Shown one piece after another: positions 32,320 through 41,263 of a DNA stretch of 41,263 nt (the first letter of the stretch is position 1; the number at the start of each line of letters is the position of its first letter). Origin of the DNA: Holophagaceae bacterium. GTDB lineage: Bacteria > Acidobacteriota > Holophagae > Holophagales > Holophagaceae. The DNA lies in NCBI GenBank assembly GCA_025361955.1, contig JANYIU010000046.1, positions 1 through 41,263 on the forward strand, given 5' to 3'. Under the pieces are notes generated by a model. It searched no databases. It saw only the letters and a list, made by a program, of their open reading frames with translations, and had not been told where the DNA came from. Made by a program: the position numbers and the translations under genes.

Positions 32320-34971
32320 ATGTGCGGCGCTACTTCTGTCCTATGGGCAAAGACAAGCCAGAATGCTGTGGAATGCTTCCATCCACTGCTGCTCCATCTC
32401 TTGGATGTAGCGTGTTGTGCAGAGGCGATCCTTGAGAGAGAACCCAGCACAACTCGGGTGAAACTGGCAGATATTCTTGGCCTATCCTGGTGCGATGCCA
32501 AGCCCTGGCTGTTGCTCATCATCGCCTGCCATGATTTGGGGAAGGCCTGTGCAGGGTTCCAGATCAAGTGGCCAGCCTCCAAGCCTAGATTGGTGGCTGC
32601 AGGGCTGTGCTTCCCCCCGGGCCTTGATCGACCCATCAACCATGCTTTTGTCAGTCAAGTTGTGTTGGTGGATCTTCTGGGTGAACAAGGCTGGCCTGAG
32701 GACTTGGCAAGAATGGTGGCCGACGCGGTGGGCTGCCATCACGGAGAGAGAGCAACACCAACAACTCTGAATGAATTGACACATGATCGGAGGGTTCAAG
32801 AACGTTCCTGGATCCAAGCCCGGCGGACCCTTTTTATCGCTTTGCTCGACTTCTTCCGGCCCATAAACGTCCCCGTCAAGCTTGCCCTCTCCGGCCCTGA
32901 TTTCATGCTGCTCTCTGGCCTTACAAGCTTTGCGGACTGGATTGGTTCCGACGAGACCCATTTCACCTTTGGCCAAGTTGATGAATGCGCGGATATCCCG
33001 GCTTGGTGGGCATCCCGACAACCCATTGCTGAAGCGTCCCTGGATGCCATCGGTTGGCTGCAGCGCGCCCCTTTGCTTCAGACTGAACGCACCTTTCAGG
33101 AAGTGTTTGGGTTCAGCCCCAGGCCACTCCAACAGAAAGTCGCGGAGGCTTTGGCTGCTGTGGACGGGCCGTGTGTTTTGCTGTTGGAAGCACCTATGGG
33201 CGAAGGCAAGACTGAAGCTGCTTTTTATGCTCATCTCGAACTCCAGCGCCGCTTTGGTCACCGTGGCCTTTACATTGCGCTGCCCACCAAGGCGACGGGC
33301 AATGCCATGTTTGGTCGCACCCTGGAATTCCTTAAGACGTTTTCACCCGATCGGAACCTGGACTTTCAGCTCCTCCATGGCGGCACTGCTCTCAACGACT
33401 CCTATCAAGAGTTGAAGCGCGCCACGATCCATGATCCTGAAGGCGAGGGGCGCGTGCGGGTGGGTGAATGGTTCACTCACCGCAAGCGGGCCCTACTTTC
33501 CGAATATGGCGTGGGCACTGTGGATCAGGCCCTCCTGCCGATCCTTCCAGTGCGGCACCAGTTTGTGCGCCTGTGGGGTCTGGCCAACCGCGTGGTGGTG
33601 TTTGACGAGATCCATGCCTATGACGCCTACACCGGCACCCTGCTCATTCACCTCATCCAATGGTTGGTGGCTCTTGGGGCTTCCGTTGTGCTCCTCTCAG
33701 CGACCCTGCCTCCCCGCATTCGGGCAAAGATCGTGGGTTCCCTGGGCAAGGCCATGCCAGATGAGCAGGCGCCTTATCCGCGTCTTACGGTGATCCAGCC
33801 AAGCGGCATTCAGCAGATGGGCTTTGAGGCTGATCCTTTGCGGCGCCAGCAGGTTGAAGTGGAACCGCTGTCATCCGATCTCTCTGCCATCCGATCCGCC
33901 CTCGATAGCCAGCTTCCAGAGGCCGGGTGCGCTCTGGCGCTGGTGAATACAGTGCAGCGAGCCCAGGATCTCTATAGCCTCTATTCCGAAGGTATTCCTT
34001 TGATGCGTGGCCGCCATCAGGTGGGAAAGCAACTGGAGGACGGCACAGAGATCCTGCTTTTCCACGCCCGATTTCCGGCTGACATTCGGCAAGCGAGAGA
34101 GGACAACGCTCTGGCTTCTTTTGGCAAGAAAAGTTTCAGAGAAGGCAGACGCATCCTCATCGCCACTCAGGTGGCCGAGCAGAGCTTGGATCTGGATTTC
34201 GACTTCATGGTGACAGACCTTGCCCCCATCGATCTGCTGCTGCAGCGCGCTGGGCGACTATGGAGGCATGATCGGGGTGGTCGTCCTTTGCCCCGTCCCC
34301 GCCTATTGGTTGCGGGCTTGGACGGTATAGAACCCAGTTCCTTCGGCGCACCCCTTTGGTGGGGGGCTGTGTACCGGGAGGATCTGCTACTGCGAACCTG
34401 GCTCTTGCTCAAAGAACATCCCCAAATGACCTTGCCAGATGACATAGACGGGTTTGTGCAGGCTGTTTATGAAGAAGAAGTGACTGTGCCGGAAGCCTTG
34501 CAGGAGCGGCTGGCGAAGGCCATCGAGAAGGAAGATGGCGCTTCTTATGCACACACAGGGAAAGCTCACGGGGCCATCATCGGCGACCCTGACAATGATT
34601 CCTGGAACGATCCTGCTCGATTCACCCAGGCCGACGAAGATGAGCCCGGTTTGCACCCAAGCCTTCGCGCCTTGACCCGATTGGGCGATCCATCAGTAAT
34701 GGTAGTGCCCATTCTCGCGGATGAAATCTTTGATCCCGCCCAGGCACCCAGCAGCGCCCAGGCCAAAGCGTGGTCCCTACGGGCACTGAGTATCAGCCAG
34801 AAGGCAGCCGTGGCCGAATGCCAAACCCAGGGAGTGCCCGATGGTTGGTCGCGTTCTCCTTTGCTGCGACATAGCTACGCTTTGCGTCTGGATAACGAGG
34901 GACGATGGCAGGAAAGCAAGAAGGTCCGCTTGGATCCAGCTCTAGGATTGGTTTTTGAAAGAAAGGAGTAG
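32320..34971 (+). CDS. cas3: Cas3, type I-E CRISPR nuclease-helicase
   Basis: 883 residues from ATG 32320 (AAGG 7 nt upstream); an in-frame ATG at 32293 adds nine residues but lacks a ribosome site. The HD nuclease is first: FHPLLLHLLDVACCAEAIL, ACHDLGKACAGFQIKW (the HD pair) and GCHHGE. The SF2 helicase follows: LLEAPMGEGKTEAAFYAHLE (Walker A), VVFDEIHAYDAY (DExH), VVLLSATLPPRI, and ATQVAEQSLDLDFDFMVTDL with DLLLQRAGRLWRH (motif VI). The C-terminal domain is typical of I-E. Cas3 is recruited by target-bound Cascade and shreds DNA. It has its own promoter and is separated from cse1 by about 310 bp. Confidence 0.96.
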   Translation: MCGATSVLWAKTSQNAVECFHPLLLHLLDVACCAEAILEREPSTTRVKLADILGLSWCDAKPWLLLIIACHDLGKACAGFQIKWPASKPRLVAAGLCFPPGLDRPINHAFVSQVVLVDLLGEQGWPEDLARMVADAVGCHHGERATPTTLNELTHDRRVQERSWIQARRTLFIALLDFFRPINVPVKLALSGPDFMLLSGLTSFADWIGSDETHFTFGQVDECADIPAWWASRQPIAEASLDAIGWLQRAPLLQTERTFQEVFGFSPRPLQQKVAEALAAVDGPCVLLLEAPMGEGKTEAAFYAHLELQRRFGHRGLYIALPTKATGNAMFGRTLEFLKTFSPDRNLDFQLLHGGTALNDSYQELKRATIHDPEGEGRVRVGEWFTHRKRALLSEYGVGTVDQALLPILPVRHQFVRLWGLANRVVVFDEIHAYDAYTGTLLIHLIQWLVALGASVVLLSATLPPRIRAKIVGSLGKAMPDEQAPYPRLTVIQPSGIQQMGFEADPLRRQQVEVEPLSSDLSAIRSALDSQLPEAGCALALVNTVQRAQDLYSLYSEGIPLMRGRHQVGKQLEDGTEILLFHARFPADIRQAREDNALASFGKKSFREGRRILIATQVAEQSLDLDFDFMVTDLAPIDLLLQRAGRLWRHDRGGRPLPRPRLLVAGLDGIEPSSFGAPLWWGAVYREDLLLRTWLLLKEHPQMTLPDDIDGFVQAVYEEEVTVPEALQERLAKAIEKEDGASYAHTGKAHGAIIGDPDNDSWNDPARFTQADEDEPGLHPSLRALTRLGDPSVMVVPILADEIFDPAQAPSSAQAKAWSLRALSISQKAAVAECQTQGVPDGWSRSPLLRHSYALRLDNEGRWQESKKVRLDPALGLVFERKE

Positions 34972-35182
34972 TGGACACGGCGGTGAATAAAAGCAGAGTC
35001 GAAGTTCACTGTTGATGGTGGTAGCCACCTACCGCGAGGTCGCCACTACCAAGCCTACAGTGAGGGGGTCTCCGGCACTAAGACACTCACAACATCCCCG
35101 GTGACCCGGGGAATATTTCGAAAACCGCTGACCTGAGTCCTCCAGTAATCGGACCATCCCCAGTATTTTGAGGAAAACCCAG
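34972..35182. other. cas3-cse1 intergenic, with a possible stem-loop
   Basis: CACTGT (35007) and ACAGTG (to 35062) enclose a further TGGTAG/CTACCA pair, giving a possible structured element at 35007-35062. No gene is supported. The rest is featureless until the direct repeats at 35183. Confidence 0.35.
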
Positions 35183-35258
35183 GATAGGACGACTGCGAAA
35201 AAAAAACTAGCCCATGCCCTGAGACCTCCTATAATCTTAGGTTGTAGATAGGACGACT
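35183..35258 (+). promoter_or_regulatory. Direct repeats flanking the predicted cse1 promoter
   Basis: GATAGGACGACT occurs at 35183-35194 and 35247-35258, 64 bp apart. A perfect -10 TATAAT (35230-35235) lies between them without a good -35. The second repeat would sit just after the transcription start. The layout suggests a regulator binding both sites, with an activator compensating for the weak -35 or a looping repressor. Confidence 0.5.
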
Positions 35259-35284
35259 TGAAATCAAAAACATAAGGATTCCTG

Positions 35285-36808
35285 ATGAGCCGATTCAATC
35301 TAATTGATGAGCCGTGGATCCCTCTGCGCCTCCCTGATGGGGGCCGCATTGAATTGGGCATCCGGGACACCCTTCTGCGCGCCTGGGAAATTGCAGCCAT
35401 TGAGGATCCCTCCCCGTTGGTGGTGTCGGCCCTTCATCGCTTTCTTCTGGCCGTGCTATATAGGGCTCTGGAGGGGCCCTGTGATATCACAGAGGCCAAA
35501 ATCCTCTTCGAGGAAAGGCTGCCAGCAGAGAAGATCAGCGCCTACCTAGGAAAGTGGCGGGATCGATTCTGGCTCTTCGACGAGGTGTTCCCCTTCAGTC
35601 AGATTCCATCATTTGAACCCAAAATTTGGCGTTCGTGGACGGTACTGGCGGCAGAGCACAATGCTGACAACGCGAAGGTTCTCTTCGACCACATTGATGT
35701 GCAGGAACCCGGTGTAATTGATGAAGCAGTCGCAACCCGCTGGCTGCTGGCGACACAAACCTTTGCTGTGAGTTGTGGGAAAAGTGAACTCTCTCATACC
35801 GGTACAGCGCCGTCGGCCACTGCCGCTCTGGTCATCCCGCTTGGGAAGAATCTTCAGGACACTCTTCTGATGTCACTGATCCCCCAAAATCGCCAGATTC
35901 TGGATGGAGATAGGCCACTGTGGGAACGTCCGCCAGAGGGAGTTGCGTCCCTGAAAGAAGGGAGAGAGCGCAGTGCAATAGGGCTCGCTGACCGGTATAC
36001 TTGGCGAACCCGATCCATTCGATTTAGAGATGACTGCACCGGTATCACCCAACTCGCTTTTGCATCTGGAGTCAATTGCTCCGCAATGGATCAGGTGGAT
36101 CCAATGCAGGCCTACCGCATTGACGAAAAGCGCGGACGACTCCCCTTACAATTTCGGGACAGAGGTATTTGGCGAGACTTCGATTCATTGCTGCCAGACA
36201 AGGAGAAGCTGTCTCCGCGCTCACTTGAACACGCGCTTTCGTTGGCCCAAGATCACCAAGATCGATTTCCCACCTCGGTTTTGGTGCTTGGGCAGAGCAA
36301 CGACAAGGCCAAGATCGAGTTCTGGCGCATGGAGCGGTTCACTTTGCCGACTGCACTTGCTGGAGACCGCTGCATCCGGGAGGACATTCATCGGTTCCTT
36401 GATCGGGCGGAAACCAGCCAGAAGGCGTTATGGTCTGCTTGCAACACCTTTGCTCGCTTTGTGATTGCACGGGGGGAACGAACACCAGACGGAAAGGATA
36501 CCAAAGCCTTCTTGGCTCAGATGCCCTGCATCCCGGTCTACTGGACCGCCCTTGAAGCCGCATTCCACGTCATCCTCCAGGCTTACACCTTGGACCAGGA
36601 TCCCTATGCAATTGAGCAGGATTGGGTCATCGCCGTGCGTGATGCCCTTCGCAATGCCTGGGACCTGCACCGGAGGACTGCCATATCGGGTGACGCCTGG
36701 ACTATTCGGGCCCTGGTGAAGGCCGATGGGGCTGTGGCGATGGAACTCAAGAAACTCGGAGTAGTCATCAAGGAATTCAACGACTTTCTGGCAAAGGAGG
36801 GGGCATGA
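35285..36808 (+). CDS. casA: Cse1/CasA (Cas8e), large subunit of type I-E Cascade
   Basis: 507 residues, normal length. It begins SRFNLIDEPWIPLRLPDGGR, the hallmark of the family. Further patches are SPLVVSALHRFLLAVLYRAL, FWLFDEVFPFSQIP, VATRWLLATQTFAVSCGKSE and VIPLGKNLQDTLLMSLIPQN. It recognises the PAM and recruits Cas3. AAGGA lies before ATG 35285. Its stop overlaps the cse2 start (ATGA). Confidence 0.96.
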   Translation: MSRFNLIDEPWIPLRLPDGGRIELGIRDTLLRAWEIAAIEDPSPLVVSALHRFLLAVLYRALEGPCDITEAKILFEERLPAEKISAYLGKWRDRFWLFDEVFPFSQIPSFEPKIWRSWTVLAAEHNADNAKVLFDHIDVQEPGVIDEAVATRWLLATQTFAVSCGKSELSHTGTAPSATAALVIPLGKNLQDTLLMSLIPQNRQILDGDRPLWERPPEGVASLKEGRERSAIGLADRYTWRTRSIRFRDDCTGITQLAFASGVNCSAMDQVDPMQAYRIDEKRGRLPLQFRDRGIWRDFDSLLPDKEKLSPRSLEHALSLAQDHQDRFPTSVLVLGQSNDKAKIEFWRMERFTLPTALAGDRCIREDIHRFLDRAETSQKALWSACNTFARFVIARGERTPDGKDTKAFLAQMPCIPVYWTALEAAFHVILQAYTLDQDPYAIEQDWVIAVRDALRNAWDLHRRTAISGDAWTIRALVKADGAVAMELKKLGVVIKEFNDFLAKEGA

Positions 36809-37326
36809 GTGCGTTCATCGAGTGGCTGGAAAGCCTGAATAAAAAGGACACCAAGGTGCGGGCTGTGCTGAAGCGCAGCCTTGCCTTCGACCCAGGAACC
36901 CATGTTCCCGCCTACCCCTATGTGGAACCATTTCTTCAGGGAGCCGAATGGCCCTGGCGCCGTACGGTGCATTACTTGGTGGCGGGCCTGTGGGCCGCCC
37001 ATTGGCGGGAAGGACGCGAGAGAACTGGCATACCGTTGGGCAGGGCCGCAGCTATCCATCAAGTCAGCAGTGGCTCAATCAGTACGGAAAACCGGTTTAT
37101 CACTCTGCTCGATGCTGATGAAGACCAGCTTCCCCATCGGTTGCGCCAGATAGCTGCTCTCTTGAAAGAGCAGCCGCTAGATTTCGAGCATCTCCTGGTA
37201 GGTCTTCTGCGCTGGAATGACGACAGTAAGCGGACTCAAAACGATTGGGCGCGTGACTTCTACCGCAACATCCGCGCTGAAAATGGCACCGAATCTGAAA
37301 CCCCTACAACCGAGGAAAAACTCTGA
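36805..37326 (+). CDS. casB: Cse2/CasB, small subunit of Cascade
   Basis: 173 residues, all helical, with the family pattern [40 protein letters not shown], and [30 protein letters not shown]. It binds the Cas7 backbone and the displaced strand. It overlaps cse1 by 4 nt and cas7e by 1 nt (TGATG). Confidence 0.94.
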   Translation: MSAFIEWLESLNKKDTKVRAVLKRSLAFDPGTHVPAYPYVEPFLQGAEWPWRRTVHYLVAGLWAAHWREGRERTGIPLGRAAAIHQVSSGSISTENRFITLLDADEDQLPHRLRQIAALLKEQPLDFEHLLVGLLRWNDDSKRTQNDWARDFYRNIRAENGTESETPTTEEKL

Positions 37327-38486
37327 TGAGAACCCTGATCGAGATCCACGCCCTTCAGAACTTCGCGCCCTCCAACCTGAACCGAGACGATACCGGCGCT
37401 CCCAAGGATGCCTTCTTTGGTGGAACCCGCCGCGCCCGCATCAGCAGCCAATGTCTCAAGCGGGCTGTGCGCCAGTATTTCGGTTCCCTGGTGGAGCAGG
37501 GCGCCCTTGGTAAAGCGGATGTGGCTTCTCGTACCAAGCGGATTCTGGACACTCTCACTGAATTCCTGGTGGGGAAGGGGCGGGCCAAAGAGGATGCCGA
37601 ACAAAAGGCTCGCCTGGCTTTGGCCGCCATGGAACTCAATGTGAAGGAGGATGGCAAGAGCGAATATCTGCTTTTCCTTGGTCAGCGTGAAATCGCAGGA
37701 ATTGCTGAGATCATCCACGAAAAGTGGGACTCCATTTTCGCTTCCGAAGTGGCTCCAGTTGAGGGAAAGAAGTCGGGAAAGGCGAAGAAGCAAGCCGCCA
37801 GTGTCGCGGACCCTGAACTGAAGAAGGCCCTGGATAAGGTCTTCAATGGTGGCAAGGCGCTGGATGTGGCTCTCTTCGGGCGCATGCTGGCCGATATGCC
37901 CCAAAAAAACCAGAATGCCGCATGCCAGGTTGCCCATGCACTTTCCACCCACGCAGTAGACCGGGAATTCGACTTTTACACGGCTGTGGATGACCTCAAA
38001 CCTGAGGACACGGCGGGAGCCGACATGATGGGTACCGTGGAGTTCAATTCCGCTTGCTTCTACCGCTATGCGGTGGTGGATTGGGCCAAGCTGGTGGAGA
38101 ACCTCCAGGGGGACAAGGAGCTGGCTGAGAAGGGGCTGCGCGCCTTCCTGGAAGGATTCGTTGTGAGTGAACCCACGGGCAAACAGAACACTTTCGCCGC
38201 CCACAATCCGCCGGAATTCGTGGCGATCTCTGTTCGCCACAACACGGCTCCACGCAATCTGGCCAATGCTTTCGAGACTGCACTCCGGGCTAAGAAGGGC
38301 GAATCCATCACGCTCCTTTCTGCCGACAGGCTGGTGGATAAGGCCAAGAAACTCCAAACCGCCTATGGCGGCGACGGACAGACCTACGTGTTGAATCTCG
38401 TGGATGCCAAGATCGACAATTTCGGAAAGGCAGAGGAATCCCTGGATGCCCTGCTCAACAAATCTTTGAGTCTCGTGAGGGTCTGA
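37326..38486 (+). CDS. casC: Cas7e/Cse4/CasC, Cascade backbone protein
   Basis: 386 residues. It starts [20 protein letters not shown] and [20 protein letters not shown], exact family hallmarks. Later come [39 protein letters not shown] and [18 protein letters not shown]. Six copies coat the crRNA. The stop overlaps the cas5e start by one base. Confidence 0.96.
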   Translation: MRTLIEIHALQNFAPSNLNRDDTGAPKDAFFGGTRRARISSQCLKRAVRQYFGSLVEQGALGKADVASRTKRILDTLTEFLVGKGRAKEDAEQKARLALAAMELNVKEDGKSEYLLFLGQREIAGIAEIIHEKWDSIFASEVAPVEGKKSGKAKKQAASVADPELKKALDKVFNGGKALDVALFGRMLADMPQKNQNAACQVAHALSTHAVDREFDFYTAVDDLKPEDTAGADMMGTVEFNSACFYRYAVVDWAKLVENLQGDKELAEKGLRAFLEGFVVSEPTGKQNTFAAHNPPEFVAISVRHNTAPRNLANAFETALRAKKGESITLLSADRLVDKAKKLQTAYGGDGQTYVLNLVDAKIDNFGKAEESLDALLNKSLSLVRV

Positions 38487-39193
38487 TGGCTACGCTGCTT
38501 CTGCGTCTGGTGGGCCCCATGCAGTCCTGGGGTACCACCAGCCGCTTTGATCAACGCGATACCGGGAAGGAACCCAGCAAGTCGGGTGTGAGCGGCCTTC
38601 TGGCCGCTGCCCTTGGCATCGATCGGGGCAACTGGGCTGACTTGGAGCCACTGACGCATCTGGCCATGGCCGTGCGCCATGATCGGCCGGGATTGCCAAA
38701 GCACGACTACCAGACCGTCGGGTGTGCAAGGCAGGACACGATCATCCGGGCTGATGGTTCCCAGGCTAAGGATGGCGGTGTTGTGTCCACCCGCCACTAT
38801 CTGGCTGATGCTGCCTTCCTGGTGGGATTGGAAAGCCCGGATGTAGATCTTCTCGAACGCCTTCATGGCGCCCTCCAGGATCCTGTTTGGCTCCTGGCCT
38901 TGGGGCGCAAATCCTATCTTCCCGCCGAGCCTCTATGGTTACCGGATAGCCAGAATCCCATCCAGGGCGCCCCCTTGCGCCAGGTCATGGAACACCAACC
39001 GTGGCTTGCCACTCGACGAATGCAAGAGCAGGCGCCAGTGAAGCTGCTTATGTCCATGGAATCCTCGGATAGTTCAGGTGCCATGCGCATGGATCAGCCA
39101 ATCTCTTCCTTTGCCGAGCGTCGTTTTGGCGCACGCTTCGTTCATTCTGAATGGATCCCTTTTTCTGGTGGGGTGGCTGATGTTCCTGCATAG
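38486..39193 (+). CDS. casD: Cas5e/CasD
   Basis: 235 residues. LLLRLVGPMQSWGTTSRFDQ is the Cas5e N-terminus. TGKEPSKSGVSGLLAAALGI, RHYLADAAFLVGLE and WLLALGRKSYLPAEPL are standard motifs. It caps the 5' handle of the crRNA. The gene overlaps cas6e by 14 bp. Confidence 0.95.
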   Translation: MATLLLRLVGPMQSWGTTSRFDQRDTGKEPSKSGVSGLLAAALGIDRGNWADLEPLTHLAMAVRHDRPGLPKHDYQTVGCARQDTIIRADGSQAKDGGVVSTRHYLADAAFLVGLESPDVDLLERLHGALQDPVWLLALGRKSYLPAEPLWLPDSQNPIQGAPLRQVMEHQPWLATRRMQEQAPVKLLMSMESSDSSGAMRMDQPISSFAERRFGARFVHSEWIPFSGGVADVPA

Positions 39194-39856
39194 GCTCCAC
39201 CTCAACCTGCGCTGTCGGGAGGTCCGTCGCGATCTGGCGGACCCCTACCAGCTCCACGCTACGCTTTGTCGGGCCTTTAGCCCTGAGGATAAGAGATGCT
39301 TGCCGGGTGCCTTCCTATGGCGATTGGAGCCGGAAACAGACGCTTCCAGCGCTCCACGCATCCTGATTCAGAGCCGCGAAATCCCAGACTGGCCCAGGAT
39401 CAATCTCTCCAACTGGTTGGAGCGGGACCCCGACCCCGCTGTGAATTTAGTTGAACGATTGAAAATGGATGCAATGAGAGCGGGCCAGCGCTATCGCTTT
39501 CGCCTCCGAGCCAATCCTGCTACGTCCAAAAATGGAAAGCGGCTGGGGCTCCTGAAATTGGAGGACCAGGAAGCATGGCTCCTGCGAAAGGGTCAGAAGC
39601 AGCATGGATTCACTTTGCCGTGTCTGACCGCCTTTGATGCCTACGAAGGCACGGAAGCCCGCGTAGATGTGCGTATCTCCCAGGAGCAGATGCTTCGTGC
39701 GCGCCAGCATGACGGCAACGGCATCCGGGTCTTCTCCGTGCTCTTTGACGGAACCCTGGAAGTCACGGAACCCGATGCCTTTAGGGTGGCCCTGACAAGT
39801 GGCATTGGGCATGGCAAGGCCCTGGGCCTGGGGCTACTCTCCGTGATACCCGTGTC

Positions 39857-39860
<4 letters not shown>
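39180..39860 (+). CDS. casE: Cas6e/CasE, pre-crRNA endoribonuclease
   Basis: 226 residues from ATG 39180. This start gives MFLHRLHLN, the family N-terminus; the longer open frame from 39078 lies inside cas5e and adds unrelated residues. RDLADPYQLHATLCRAF carries the catalytic His. The C-terminal glycine-rich loop is TSGIGHGKALGLGLLSV. It cuts the repeat RNA at the 3' base of its hairpin and stays bound. Its stop overlaps the cas1 start (ATGA). Confidence 0.95.
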
Positions 39861-41104
<1,244 letters not shown>

Positions 41105-41121
41105 TCGAGATAGATAGAAGT

Positions 41122-41263
41122 CCGTTCCCCGCACACGCGGGGATGATCCGCTGGTCTAATGCTGGGGCTATTGACAATACCACCGTTCCCCGCACACGCG
41201 GGGATGATCCGTTCACCGGCTGGAGCATAAGCGGTTATGGTTGCCGTTCCCCGCACACGCGGG
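41122..41263 (+). CRISPR. Type I-E CRISPR array, start only (cut by window end)
   Basis: 29-nt repeats at 41122-41150 and 41183-41211, and a partial one at 41244-41263, with 61-bp period. Both visible spacers are 32 bp (41151-41182 and 41212-41243). The repeat core CCCCGCACACGCGGGG forms a 6-bp stem with an ACAC loop and ends in GATGATCCG, the usual I-E orientation with the leader on the left. Repeats are identical where visible. The spacers match nothing else that I can see in the window. Confidence 0.97.

Noticed and set aside
39078-39179. Longer N-terminus for Cas6e
   Set aside because: It lies inside cas5e, and the family N-terminus begins at ATG 39180.

Overview
The window is high-GC, densely coded bacterial DNA from a Gram-negative-looking chromosome. 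The mix of pseudouridine catabolism, arginine deiminase, a COG2403-type GTPase, RecBCD, ComF, IS66 and ISAzo13 elements would fit an Acidobacteriota (Holophagae-like) or proteobacterial host. That placement is a low-confidence inference, because no rRNA or tRNA gene is present to anchor it. Two defence and mobility regions flank a block of ordinary chromosomal genes.

Left accessory region (1-20.9 kb). It opens with the 3' end of brxL, normally the last gene of a type 1 BREX operon. An IS66-family element follows 12 bp downstream; it has recognisable terminal inverted repeats, but its transposase is split by a perfect palindrome carrying an in-frame stop. Next come a NUDIX hydrolase (minus strand) and an AT-richer three-gene operon: an unrecognised small protein, a ribbon-helix-helix protein with a long C-terminal tail, and a SecB-like chaperone. 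This looks like a toxin-antitoxin-chaperone (TAC) module with an unknown toxin, and it is the most novel item here. A NERD-nuclease/superfamily 1 helicase is translationally coupled to a WYL-domain regulator. Then come a tiny lipoprotein-like ORF, a secreted thermonuclease, an overlapping recC-recB-recD operon, an integrase remnant, a HigBA-type pair and an ISAzo13-family element.

Central block (21.0-30.6 kb). It holds a secreted SnoaL-like protein; a minus-strand operon of arginine deiminase, a 4-TM protein and a TPR protein; a divergent predicted GTPase of the cyclic 2,3-diphosphoglycerate synthetase family; comF; psuK-psuG; and an acyltransferase-like multi-pass membrane protein. Intergenic signals include a 16-bp-stem terminator and two long imperfect inverted repeats.

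Right accessory region (30.9-41.3 kb). A higBA pair with an operator-like palindrome and a decayed VapBC-like locus precede a complete type I-E CRISPR-Cas set (cas3, cse1, cse2, cas7e, cas5e, cas6e, cas1e, cas2e). All cas junctions from cse1 to cas2 overlap. The array starts 22 bp after cas2, and a good promoter for it overlaps the cas2 stop codon. Three repeats, the last one cut, are visible before the window ends.

The genes combine innate restriction (BREX), DNA-end degradation (RecBCD, NERD helicase), adaptive immunity (CRISPR) and several addiction modules, with insertion sequences and an integrase scar marking how the regions were assembled.
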